64,000 nt of DNA from positions 277,732 to 341,731 of the forward strand of contig JALGXW010000001.1 of NCBI GenBank assembly GCA_029821875.1, read 5' to 3'. The translations under genes and the position numbers were made by a program. The notes beneath the pieces were generated by a model. The model was given only the letters and a program-made list of their open reading frames with translations, did no database searches and was not told the DNA's origin. The first letter of the stretch is position 1. Each line of letters starts with the position of its first letter. Source of the DNA: Candidatus Hebobacterum abditum (lineage in GTDB: Bacteria; Armatimonadota; Hebobacteria; Hebobacterales; Hebobacteraceae). Positions 56,662 through 64,000 of this stretch are shown here, in pieces.

Positions 56662-57459
56662 ATGGAAAGTGCGTCCACCAGCGGCCTGTTTGACACGCAC
56701 TGCCATCTCAACCACCCTCGGTTGCTCAAGCACCTCCCCGCTGTCTTGGAGCGCGCACGAGCGGCCGGCGTCTCCCAAATGCTGGTGGTGGGCTACGACG
56801 TGCCTAGCAGCCAGAAGGCCGTCGAGATAGCCTCCACGACGGCCGGCGTCGTGTCAGCCGTCGGCGTCCATCCGCACGATGCCGCGAGCGTGGAAGACGG
56901 CGACCTCGCCGCGCTGAGGGCCCTCGCCGCGCATGAGACAGTCGTCGCGATAGGAGAGACCGGCCTTGACTTCTATCGGAACCTGTCCAGCCAGCAGGCA
57001 CAGCGCAGCGCGTTCGAGCGACATCTCGACCTGGGGGAGGAGTTGGGGCTGCCGGTCATCATCCACTGCCGCGAGGCGCAGGACGAGCTGCTTGCTGGGC
57101 TGGAGGCGCGACAGCCCTCCGCGGTCATCTGGCACGCCTTCGAAGGCAACGAAACGCACGCCCGAAGAGCGGCTGACCTGGGGTCGCTGTTTGGCTTCGG
57201 CGGGCTGCTGACCAGAACGGGAGGCGACCAGTTGAAGCAGGTGGTGCGCGAACTGCCGGCCGAGCGAATCCTGCTGGAAACCGATTCTCCTTACCTGCTC
57301 CCGACAGGCGGGGCCCGCGGAGACAACGAGCCGGCAAATCTCCCCCTGATAGTTCAGATCGTGGCAGAGGCACGTGGCGAATCGGCCAGCCAGGTTGTGC
57401 AGACGGCCGCGGAGAACGCATGTCACGTGTTCCGCCTGTGCCCGGATAGCGGCAGCTAG
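56662..57459 (+). CDS. tatD: TatD-family metal-dependent deoxyribonuclease
   Basis: A TIM-barrel metallohydrolase of 265 residues. The metal ligands are visible in FDTHCHLNHPR, IGETGLDFYR, VIIHCREAQDE and LLETDSPYLLP. TatD enzymes act as 3'-5' exonucleases or DNases and have been linked to DNA repair. ATG 56662 is chosen because AAAGG lies 4 bases upstream and the fold starts right after it; an earlier frame start lies inside rimI. It is followed after 30 bases by the HIT-family gene. Confidence 0.93.
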   Translation: MESASTSGLFDTHCHLNHPRLLKHLPAVLERARAAGVSQMLVVGYDVPSSQKAVEIASTTAGVVSAVGVHPHDAASVEDGDLAALRALAAHETVVAIGETGLDFYRNLSSQQAQRSAFERHLDLGEELGLPVIIHCREAQDELLAGLEARQPSAVIWHAFEGNETHARRAADLGSLFGFGGLLTRTGGDQLKQVVRELPAERILLETDSPYLLPTGGARGDNEPANLPLIVQIVAEARGESASQVVQTAAENACHVFRLCPDSGS

Positions 57460-57489
57460 GGGGAAGCATGCCTGAGGAGGTCATTGCTC

Positions 57490-57834
57490 ATGGCTGAGTG
57501 CGCTTTCTGCAAGATCGCATCTGGCGAGTTGCCAGCGACGAAGGTTCACGACGACGACGTAGTTGTAGCATTCCGTGACATTAATGCTCGGGCACCGACA
57601 CATATCCTCATTATCCCGCGGAAACATGTGGCGTCGCTCAACAATTTGAGCCGAGAAGATGACGCGGCCATGGGGCATCTCGTTCGGGTCGCGACACAGA
57701 TCGCGCAGCAGGAGGGCATTGCGGACACCGGCTACCGGCTCGTCGCCAACTGCGGCAACGATGGGGGCCAGTCGGTGGACCACGTGCACTTCCACCTGCT
57801 GGGAGGCCGCGCGATGACATGGCCCCCTGGGTAG
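57490..57834 (+). CDS. hinT: HIT-family (HinT-like) nucleotide hydrolase
   Basis: A 114-residue protein of the histidine triad family. AECAFCKIASGELPATKV is the typical N-terminus with a possible zinc pair, and QSVDHVHFHLLGGR contains the HxHxH triad whose last His attacks the phosphoramidate. Such enzymes hydrolyse adenosine 5'-phosphoramidates. GAGGAGG at 57474-57480 is 9 bases before ATG 57490. It closes the nadA operon. Confidence 0.93.
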   Translation: MAECAFCKIASGELPATKVHDDDVVVAFRDINARAPTHILIIPRKHVASLNNLSREDDAAMGHLVRVATQIAQQEGIADTGYRLVANCGNDGGQSVDHVHFHLLGGRAMTWPPG

Positions 57835-57894
57835 GCAGCCCAGCGTCCCAGGAGCGCCCGGCGCAGGCCCTGCAGCCTGTCGAACAGGGCTGGT

Positions 57895-57924
57895 TTGACA
57901 GGCTGTTGGAGAGACTGCTATAAT
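57895..57924 (+). promoter_or_regulatory. Consensus promoter of rpsU
   Basis: TTGACA (57895-57900), an 18-base spacer and a perfect TATAAT (57919-57924). The leader to the rpsU ATG is about 130 bases. This is the strongest promoter in the window. Confidence 0.85.
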
Positions 57925-58064
57925 CTCCGCATAGGGACCCAGTAGCGTGGGGCTCTTTTCCGCGCTCCTGGGCCGGACTCGAATCAGCACCACCGAAGAC
58001 TTCTTTGGGACTCACGGGGCTCTCCACTCCCGATGTGGTCAGGTGGCAGGAAAGGGGGGAGAGT

Positions 58065-58262
58065 ATGGCGATTCACGTTCGCGACAATGAGTCACTGGAG
58101 AGCGCGCTAAAACGCTTCAAGCGCGAGTTGCACCAGCACGGCGTGCTGGAGGCGGCCCGTCGCAAGGAACGATACGAGAAGCCCAGCGACAGGCGACGCC
58201 GGATGCAGGCGGCAGCGATACGACGTGCTCGCAGGGCTGCTCGCCGCCGCGGAGAGCGGTAA
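58065..58262 (+). CDS. rpsU: 30S ribosomal protein S21
   Basis: A 65-residue basic ribosomal protein. [20 protein letters not shown] and [19 protein letters not shown] are characteristic; the C-terminus is almost entirely Arg and Ala. AAAGGGGGGA just upstream of ATG 58065 is a strong ribosome-binding site, as expected for a ribosomal gene. It has its own promoter and a hairpin follows it. Confidence 0.96.
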   Translation: MAIHVRDNESLESALKRFKRELHQHGVLEAARRKERYEKPSDRRRRMQAAAIRRARRAARRRGER

Positions 58263-58321
58263 TCGCTCAGTGATGCCTGCGGCCGGTTCGCTGGCGACGA
58301 ACTGCGTTGAGGACTGCAAGG

Positions 58322-58349
58322 GCCGCCCGCTCCGCCGGAGCTGGGCGGC
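58322..58349 (+). terminator. Terminator-like hairpin after rpsU
   Basis: GCCGCCC-GCTCC (58322-58333) pairs with GGAGC-T-GGGCGGC (58337-58349) around a GCC loop, 12 base pairs with one bulged T. No T-tract follows, so some read-through into the phoH gene is likely. Confidence 0.5.
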
Positions 58350-58390
58350 TCAGGTATTAGCACGGCGCTCGGGGCAACTCAGGTAGAGCG

Positions 58391-59356
58391 GTGGACGAGG
58401 TCTCCGAAGGCAAGCTCGTAGTCGAGGACAATGAGGAAGCCGCTGCTCTCGCCGGCAGCCAGGATCAGAACCTGCGCCTGATTGAGAGGGCAGTGGGCGC
58501 GCGGATCGGGGCGCGGGGCAACGAGCTCCGCGTGACGGGCACCGCCGAGCAGGTCGGGCGGGCGACGGAGTTGCTGAGCGAACTCGTGAAGCTCGTCCGC
58601 CTGGGACACCCCATAACCGCGGGAGAAGTCGAGTACGCGGCGCGCCTGGTGGGTGGCGGCCAGGCCGAGGCGGCCGATGCTCTCTTCTCAGACATCGTGC
58701 TGGTGACAGACCGTGGCAAGCCGGTCAAGCCCCACACCCAGACCCAGCGCGACTACGTGCGCGCGATTGCGCGCGCCGACCTGACATTCTCAGTGGGCCC
58801 CGCGGGAACTGGGAAGACATATCTCGCGATGGCGATGGCGGTTGGCGCGCTGCGAGAAGGCAAGGCATCCCGGCTCATCCTTACCCGCCCGGCGCTGGAG
58901 GCTGGGGAGAGGCTGGGGTTCTTGCCCGGCGACATCCAGGCCAAGGTAGACCCATATCTCCGTCCCCTGTTCGACGCGCTCTATGATATGATGGACCTGG
59001 AGAAGGCGCAGCGCCTGATACAGCAGGGGGTGATTGAGGTGGCGCCGCTGGCATTCATGCGGGGGCGCACGCTGAACGACGCCTTCATCGTCCTTGATGA
59101 GGCGCAGAACACGACCCCGGAGCAGATGAAGATGTTCCTCACCCGGTTCGGGTTCGGCTCCAAGGCCGTGGTCACGGGAGATATCACTCAGACCGACCTT
59201 CCTCGCGGGCAGACATCCGGTCTCAACCACGTGCGAGAGATACTCCCAGGCCTGCCGGGAGTGGCGTTTGTCCACTTCTCAGACCAGGACGTCGTTCGGC
59301 ACGAGCTGGTCCAACGGATTATCCAAGCATACGAGCAGCACGAGACTGGGGAATAG
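58391..59356 (+). CDS. PhoH-family ATPase
   Basis: A 321-residue PhoH-like protein. The N-terminal part (about 20-85) resembles a KH-type RNA-binding segment (LRLIERAVGARIGARGNELR). The ATPase domain has Walker A GPAGTGKTYLAM and Walker B FIVLDEAQNTTPEQMK, with RFGFGSKAVVTGDITQTDLP as further family signature. Proteins of this type sit beside ybeY and are thought to help RNA processing. GTG 58391 is the start, with AGGTAGAG upstream. The gene opens the phoH-pgpH-ybeY-dgkA block. Confidence 0.93.
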   Translation: MDEVSEGKLVVEDNEEAAALAGSQDQNLRLIERAVGARIGARGNELRVTGTAEQVGRATELLSELVKLVRLGHPITAGEVEYAARLVGGGQAEAADALFSDIVLVTDRGKPVKPHTQTQRDYVRAIARADLTFSVGPAGTGKTYLAMAMAVGALREGKASRLILTRPALEAGERLGFLPGDIQAKVDPYLRPLFDALYDMMDLEKAQRLIQQGVIEVAPLAFMRGRTLNDAFIVLDEAQNTTPEQMKMFLTRFGFGSKAVVTGDITQTDLPRGQTSGLNHVREILPGLPGVAFVHFSDQDVVRHELVQRIIQAYEQHETGE

Positions 59357-59374
59357 AAGCACCGTGAGCCCGGA

Positions 59375-61468
59375 ATGAGGAGATTGCGCATTCCTCGCCG
59401 TGCGAATGGCGAGCGGGAGAGAAGCTGGCCGCACTGGGACGCGGTTGCGCGCGGATGCGTCGGCGCGGTCACGTGGGCGGCGCTCTGCCTGATCCTGCTA
59501 GGGTACGATCTGTTCCCCGGTCGCGTCTCGCTTCAGGTGGGCGAGGTCAGCCCCGTCCTCGTGCGAGCCCCTCGCATGGCGCAGTATGTCGACCGCGACG
59601 AGACCGGACGTCTGCGTGACGAGGCCGAGAACAGGGTCCCTCCCCAGTACAGCCCTCTGCCCTATGCCCGCGCCGACGCGGAGAGCCGCGTCAGCCAGGA
59701 CTTCGCTACCTTGAGAGAAGCCGAGGCCTCCGCCGAGTCGTTGGATGACCTCCGGGCCAAGCTGGCATGGTTGGCCGAGGAGGATGTTGGATGGCTCTCC
59801 AAGAGTCGGGTGTCGGAGCTGAACCGACTCGAAGAAGACGCGAGGGCCGTGGTCCGCGATGCCATGTCGGAGGAGATCAGGGAGGGAACGGCCGATCTGA
59901 AGGCAACGCGGGCCGATGCGGAGAGCGCGGCGCGGGCGCGGACACCAGGCCCCGGCGGGGCTATCGTGGCCGCGGTGGTGAAGCGTCAGGTAGCGGCCAA
60001 CCGCCGGTTCGACGGCGAATCGACGCAGGCCGCCAAGGCTGACGCGCGGGACCGCGTCCAGGAAGTGGTCCGAACGATAGATGCGGACCAGCCGATCATT
60101 TTCGAGGGCGAGCGCGCGACTCGCGAGCATCTCGACATGCTGCGTGCGGTTGGGTTTGCCAGCCCTAGGCTGGACTACCGAAGGCTGGGGTCAACGCTGC
60201 TCATCGTGGGTCTCATCGTGCTCTTGCTGGGGCTACACGTCCGCCACTGGGCGCCGCCGGTCTATGGGAGAACGCCACTGCTCCTGCTGCTGTCCCTGCT
60301 CGCGGTGGCCTCGCTTTTCACGGTCAATCTCCTCGCACTTGCTCTCCCGAACGTGTGGATGCTGGTGGTGCCCGCCGCCGCTCTGATGGCGGCCGCACTT
60401 CTCGCTGACACGATTGCGATGGCGCTTGCTCTCGCGCTCAGCCTGCTGGTCGGCCTGATGGCGAACGCAGGCCTGCCGGCGACACTGCTGTCACTCGGCA
60501 GTGCAGCGACTGCGCTTGCCTTCTCGACACAACTGTGGCCGCTGTCTCGCTTGCGCCTGGTGATCGGTGCTTTGGCCGCGGCCAATCTCGTGCTCGTCGC
60601 CGCAGTGGGCATGCTGGCGGCTCAGCAAGCGGCCACACTCATGCGGGAAGCGGTCCTGGCAGGTCTCTACGCGCCGGGCGCGGCTGTGCTCGCCCTGGGT
60701 GGAATCTATGCCCTGCAAAGACCGTTCGGCATCACGACGCACCTGGGGCTGCTTGAGTTGCTGAACCCTCAGGCGCCCTTGCTGAGAAGGCTGCAGGCCG
60801 AGGCCCCCGGAACCTACCACCACTCGATGATGGTGGCGAACCTCGCCGAGACAGCGGCGGAGGCCGTCGGGGCCGATGCTCTTCTCACGCGCGTTGCCGC
60901 CCTGTATCACGACATAGGAAAGCTCTATCGGCCGACATTCTTCGCCGAGAACCAGGCCCTTCTCGGCCTGGACAACGTCCACGATCGTCTGTCCTCGTCG
61001 CTTTCCAGCCTCATCATCGTGTCCCACGTGAAGGATGGTGTGGCCCTCGCCAGAAAGCACCGCCTATCCCCTGAAGTGGTCGACGTAATCGAGCAGCACC
61101 ATGGATCCACGACGGTCAGCTACTTCTACCACCAGGCGCTGAGCGGCTCGCGGCCGGAGGACGTCTCGGAGGACCAGTTCCGGTACCCCGGGCCCTTGCC
61201 GGGAACGAAGGAAGCTGCGCTTGTGATGCTCGCCGACGGTGTTCACGCAGCGGCCAAGTCGATAGCGTCTCCGACGCCCCAGCGAGTGCAGCAGATGGTC
61301 AAGGAGATAGTCCGGGAGCGTGTGGTTGGCGGGCAGCTTGAGCGATGCGATCTGACCTTCAGAGAGGTGACCATCGCCGAAGATGTCATGAACCGTGTCC
61401 TCACTGCGTCGCTCTGCCGAACGCGCATCGCATACCCGGAGCCTGCCGAGGGCGGAGTAGGAATGTGA
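59375..61468 (+). CDS. 7TMR-HD (PgpH-like) membrane HD hydrolase
   Basis: A 697-residue protein of the PgpH family, known in Listeria as a cyclic di-AMP phosphodiesterase. After one N-terminal transmembrane helix (about 25-50) comes a helical extracellular domain (about 55-265), then about seven membrane helices (about 270-440), then a cytoplasmic HD domain with the metal residues in YHHSMMVANLAE, LYHDIGKLYRP and VIEQHHGSTTVSYFYHQAL. The substrate is presumed from family similarity. The gene lies 18 bases after the PhoH gene and 6 before ybeY, so the products are co-expressed. Confidence 0.92.
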   Translation: MRRLRIPRRANGERERSWPHWDAVARGCVGAVTWAALCLILLGYDLFPGRVSLQVGEVSPVLVRAPRMAQYVDRDETGRLRDEAENRVPPQYSPLPYARADAESRVSQDFATLREAEASAESLDDLRAKLAWLAEEDVGWLSKSRVSELNRLEEDARAVVRDAMSEEIREGTADLKATRADAESAARARTPGPGGAIVAAVVKRQVAANRRFDGESTQAAKADARDRVQEVVRTIDADQPIIFEGERATREHLDMLRAVGFASPRLDYRRLGSTLLIVGLIVLLLGLHVRHWAPPVYGRTPLLLLLSLLAVASLFTVNLLALALPNVWMLVVPAAALMAAALLADTIAMALALALSLLVGLMANAGLPATLLSLGSAATALAFSTQLWPLSRLRLVIGALAAANLVLVAAVGMLAAQQAATLMREAVLAGLYAPGAAVLALGGIYALQRPFGITTHLGLLELLNPQAPLLRRLQAEAPGTYHHSMMVANLAETAAEAVGADALLTRVAALYHDIGKLYRPTFFAENQALLGLDNVHDRLSSSLSSLIIVSHVKDGVALARKHRLSPEVVDVIEQHHGSTTVSYFYHQALSGSRPEDVSEDQFRYPGPLPGTKEAALVMLADGVHAAAKSIASPTPQRVQQMVKEIVRERVVGGQLERCDLTFREVTIAEDVMNRVLTASLCRTRIAYPEPAEGGVGM

Positions 61469-61474
61469 GCTCCC

Positions 61475-61915
61475 GTGACCGTACATGTGATAAGCAGACA
61501 GAAACGGCGCATCCGACGGAGGTGGCTGGAACGCGTTGGCGAAGCTGTGATGGCCGCAGAGGGCTGTCACCCCGAGGCGGAGCTGAGCGTTGTAATCGGT
61601 GACGATCGATGGATTCAGGCGCTGAATCGGAACTACCGGAAGAAGGACAGCCCCACAGACGTGCTGGCCTTTCCGCAGGGCGAGAGTCCCGAGGGGGCCG
61701 CGCAGTTACTGGGCGACGTGGCGATATCGGCAGAGACGGCGGCTCGCCAGGGGGCGGAGATGGGACACAGCCTCCACCAGGAGCTGGCTCTGCTGCTGGC
61801 ACACGGGATTCTTCATCTCACCGGGTGGGGAGACGAGACGTCGGCGACGCGGCGCCGCATGCTGCAGCGGGGGGAGCAAGTCACCAGGGAGGCCCTGGAG
61901 CGCCTCAGGGACTGA
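61475..61915 (+). CDS. ybeY: Endoribonuclease YbeY
   Basis: A zinc-dependent enzyme for 16S rRNA 3' maturation and ribosome quality control, 146 residues. LNRNYRKKDSPTDVLAFPQ and the zinc motif HGILHLTGWGDE are visible. The usual motif is HGxLHLxGYDH; here His110 and His114 are present, but the third ligand position holds Asp120 instead of His, with Trp-Gly before it. Asp can bind zinc, so activity may persist. It starts with GTG 61475. The next gene begins at or inside its stop. Confidence 0.9.
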   Translation: MTVHVISRQKRRIRRRWLERVGEAVMAAEGCHPEAELSVVIGDDRWIQALNRNYRKKDSPTDVLAFPQGESPEGAAQLLGDVAISAETAARQGAEMGHSLHQELALLLAHGILHLTGWGDETSATRRRMLQRGEQVTREALERLRD

Positions 61916-62628
61916 GAGCGAGGGGGATACTCGAAAGCTCGCGCAATGCCGTAGAGGGGCTGCTGCATGTGCTGCGGCAGGACTGGCATATGCGCTTCAT
62001 CTGCCTGATCGGCGCTGTGGTGATGCTCATCAGCGCGCTCCTGCGACTCACCCGAGTGGACGTTCTCCTTCTGCTCGTCGCGATCAGCATGGTCGTTCTT
62101 GCAGAGGTGCTCAACCGGGCGATCGAAGTGATCGTGGACCTCGTCAGCCCTGACTACCACCCCTTGGCGAAGGCCGCCAAAGATGTGGGCGGGGCCGGCG
62201 TGCTCGTCGCCGCGATAATGGGGAGCGTCATCGCCCTGGGCGTGTTTGTCAGCGCCGACGTCCTGAAGACTCTTCAGGGAATCCCGACCCGGCCCGAGCC
62301 CCACTTCCTGCATGTAGGCCTGGTGGGCATCGTGACCATCGTCGTGGCGGTGATACTGGGGAAGCTCTGGGGCGGACACGGGACGCTGACGCGCGGTGGT
62401 CTGGTGAGCGCTCACAGCGCCCTCGCCTTCTTCTGCTTCGTCAGCATCTGCTTCCTGACTATGGACGTCATCGTTTGCTCCCTCGCCTTCGCTCTGGCCC
62501 TTCTTGTTGCACAGAGCCGTTTGGACGCGGGGATTCACACCTTTCGAGAGGTGGTCATAGGAGTAGTCGTGGCGCTCGTCGTCGGTTCCGGGCTTTACTG
62601 GCTGCTGTGGATGCGGGCGGGGAACTGA
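61912..62628 (+). CDS. Diacylglycerol/undecaprenol kinase fused to PAP2-like phosphatase
   Basis: An integral membrane protein of about 238 residues. The N-terminal half is a DgkA-type lipid kinase: SSRNAVEGLLHVLRQDWHMR, then VVLAEVLNRAIEVIVDLVSP and the conserved YHPLAKAAKDVGGAGVLVAA. The second half resembles a small PAP2 phosphatase: GLVSAHSALAFF takes the place of PSGH and AQSRLDAGIHTFREVVIG fits SR-x5-H-x3-D/E. Together they could phosphorylate and dephosphorylate undecaprenol. No ATG, GTG or TTG lies between the ybeY stop and the conserved start; CTG 61912 (overlapping the ybeY stop), ATA 61927 after GAGGGGG, or a GTG inside ybeY are the options. The start given is provisional. Confidence 0.8.
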   Translation: MRARGILESSRNAVEGLLHVLRQDWHMRFICLIGAVVMLISALLRLTRVDVLLLLVAISMVVLAEVLNRAIEVIVDLVSPDYHPLAKAAKDVGGAGVLVAAIMGSVIALGVFVSADVLKTLQGIPTRPEPHFLHVGLVGIVTIVVAVILGKLWGGHGTLTRGGLVSAHSALAFFCFVSICFLTMDVIVCSLAFALALLVAQSRLDAGIHTFREVVIGVVVALVVGSGLYWLLWMRAGN

Positions 62629-62629
62629 G

Positions 62630-63895
62630 ATGTCACCAGGCGACTTACGCCCCCTGATCGCGATCGCGGTGCTTCTGCTCGTCTCCGGCCTGTTCTCGGC
62701 GGCCGAGCTCAGCCTCCTCGCGATGGGTCGGCGGCGCTCCCGCCGGGCGGCAACCGGTCGGGTGGCGCGCCTGCTTGAGAGGCTCCTGGCCAGCCCGGGG
62801 GCCACCCTGGGGGCCATCCTCGTGACGATCACCGCCGTCAACTATACGGCGGAGGTCATCGCAACCAACTGGGTCATCGCGGGCCTCGACCTGCCGGTGT
62901 GGATCGCCATTGTAGGGATGGGCGTGCTCGTCCTCATCTTCGCTGAGATCGTCCCTATCAGCTACGCCGCGGCCAACCCGGAGCGCGTCGCCAGCGCGGT
63001 CGTCGTGCCGGTGTGGATCGTCACCGGCCTTCTGTCACCGGCCACCCGTGTCATAGGGTCCATCGCAGAGGGCCTCACGCGGATGCTCGGAGGAGGGGCG
63101 CGGCCGGAGCGACCCGTGACGGAGGGGGAGATTCGCGCGATCGTGGATCTCCAGGCCGAAACGGGTGGGCTGGAAGAAGAAGAGAAGGTGATGATCCACC
63201 AGATATTCGAGTTCGGCGACAAGGTTGCTCGTGAGGTCATGGTTCCTCGCACAGACATGGTGGCGATCTCACGAGATGCGACCGCAGACCAGGCGGGCGA
63301 TGCCGCCACCGAGCACCGGATATCGCGGATGCCCGTATACGGTGAGAACCTCGACGACATTGTCGGCACCGTGCACGTCAAGGATGTCATCCCGTTGCTG
63401 GCGGCAGACAAGGCGGACAGCCCTGTCAGCTCAGTGATGATCGAGCCGCTCTGCGTGCCGGAGACCAAGAAGCTCAGCGACCTGCTGACTGAGTTCCGCC
63501 GCAGGCGGCGCACGCTCGCGATCGTGTTCGACGAGTACGGCGGAACGGCCGGCCTGGTGACGCTGGAAGACCTCCTCGAGGAGGTCGTCGGCGACATCTA
63601 TGACGAGTACGATGTTGTTCGGGCGACAGTCGAGCACACGACCGGGGGCGAACTCATCCTGGACGGCAGGATGAGCATCGCCGAGGCCTCAGAGCCACTT
63701 GGCGTGGCGCTTCCCGAGGGAGACTACGATTCATTGGCCGGACTGCTCTACGCCTACCTGGGCGTCGTGCCCCGGATCGGCGATGAGGTGGAGTTGGACG
63801 GTGTGACGCTGGTTGTTGAGGAGCTGGACGGACATCGGATCGTGCGCGTTCGTGCGCTGCTCAAGGGAAGTTCGGAGGGAGAGCCTGCGGCATAG
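62630..63895 (+). CDS. CorC/HlyC-type membrane protein with CBS domains
   Basis: A 421-residue protein of the CNNM/CorC (hemolysin-like) family, linked to magnesium efflux or ion homeostasis. A DUF21 membrane domain (about 1-170) with SGLFSAAELSLLAMGRRR and FAEIVPISYAAANPERVA is followed by a CBS pair (about 195-320; REVMVPRTDMVAISRDATAD, FRRRRRTLAIVFDEYGGTAG) and a C-terminal transporter-associated domain (about 335-415; LDGRMSIAEASEPLGVALPE). The ATG lies one base after the previous stop. Ion specificity cannot be read from sequence. Confidence 0.92.
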   Translation: MSPGDLRPLIAIAVLLLVSGLFSAAELSLLAMGRRRSRRAATGRVARLLERLLASPGATLGAILVTITAVNYTAEVIATNWVIAGLDLPVWIAIVGMGVLVLIFAEIVPISYAAANPERVASAVVVPVWIVTGLLSPATRVIGSIAEGLTRMLGGGARPERPVTEGEIRAIVDLQAETGGLEEEEKVMIHQIFEFGDKVAREVMVPRTDMVAISRDATADQAGDAATEHRISRMPVYGENLDDIVGTVHVKDVIPLLAADKADSPVSSVMIEPLCVPETKKLSDLLTEFRRRRRTLAIVFDEYGGTAGLVTLEDLLEEVVGDIYDEYDVVRATVEHTTGGELILDGRMSIAEASEPLGVALPEGDYDSLAGLLYAYLGVVPRIGDEVELDGVTLVVEELDGHRIVRVRALLKGSSEGEPAA

Positions 63896-63901
63896 GGAGG
63901 T

Positions 63902-64000
63902 ATGGAGCCAGGTCTGCTGGATGCGGACCTTGTGATGATGAACGACCCCTCATCAACTTCATTGGCAACTGATCTAGGGAGATTCGGCGGGCAGATAGCG
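63902..64000 (+). CDS. Partial hypothetical protein, first 33 codons
   Basis: An open frame from ATG 63902 (MEPGLLDADLVMMNDPSSTS...) runs to the right edge without a stop. GGAGGT lies only 1 base before this ATG, which is too close, so one of the later ATGs (63935, 63938) may be the true start, or the frame may not be coding. No family is recognised. It follows the corC-like gene by 6 bases, consistent with one more operon member. Confidence 0.4.
   Translation, partial: MEPGLLDADLVMMNDPSSTSLATDLGRFGGQIA

Overview
This is a GC-rich bacterial chromosome segment with tightly packed, mostly plus-strand operons. The organism cannot be named from the window. A bacterium outside the Proteobacteria, perhaps Armatimonadota or a neighbouring lineage, fits best: S-layer homology (SLH) modules, an AMIN-domain protein, PyrR control of pyrimidine genes, a PgpH-type HD hydrolase, and several pilin-like 'headless' domains on secreted proteins. 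That placement is inference. Visible promoters follow the housekeeping sigma pattern TTGACA, 16-18 bases, then CATAAT or TATAAT.

Region 1 (1-6850) is core: tRNA-Arg(CCT), pth, a serine/glyoxylate-type aminotransferase with serA, surE, a PflX-type radical SAM gene, a membrane metallophosphoesterase, and tRNA-Ser(CGA). Region 2 (6851 to about 17900) looks accessory. Fragments of two unrelated site-specific recombinases lie directly behind tRNA-Ser. Next come a two-gene unit (cytoplasmic subtilisin-like protease plus a ComEC-type metallo-beta-lactamase-fold protein), long gene-poor stretches, an unknown membrane protein, a 71-residue ORF and a heparinase II/III-like lyase. The protease/MBL pair is the best candidate here for an undescribed conflict or signalling system.

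Region 3 (17900-25600) holds envelope and carbohydrate functions: an AMIN-TM-HEAT protein, a YjbQ protein, a GH20 glycosidase, and a secreted beta-propeller of about 14 'DGSCW' repeats ending in three SLH domains. Region 4 (25660-33240) is the pyrimidine operon pyrR-pyrB-pyrC-carA-carB. It starts from a clear promoter with a PyrR-binding RNA hairpin overlapping the pyrR ribosome-binding site and start codon, and PyrB carries the PyrI zinc domain at its C-terminus. Region 5 (33325-41542) has an RNase Z-like hydrolase, a radical SAM enzyme with an apparently SLH-like tail, a methyltransferase, dinB, and two tandem propeller proteins ending in pilin-like modules.

Region 6 (41585-50587) carries DNA-uptake and type IV pilus parts mixed with folate genes: a PilB-type ATPase fused to an excisionase-type DNA-binding domain, a ComEC split into two genes around a pilin-like membrane protein, folP, folK and a PilC-type protein. 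Region 7 (50592-64000) is housekeeping: panC, a secreted unknown, a DUF2161 protein, nadA-nadC-birA-rimI-tatD-hinT, rpsU, and the phoH-pgpH-ybeY-dgkA/PAP2-corC block, ending in a truncated ORF. No rRNA, CRISPR array or intact insertion sequence was seen.
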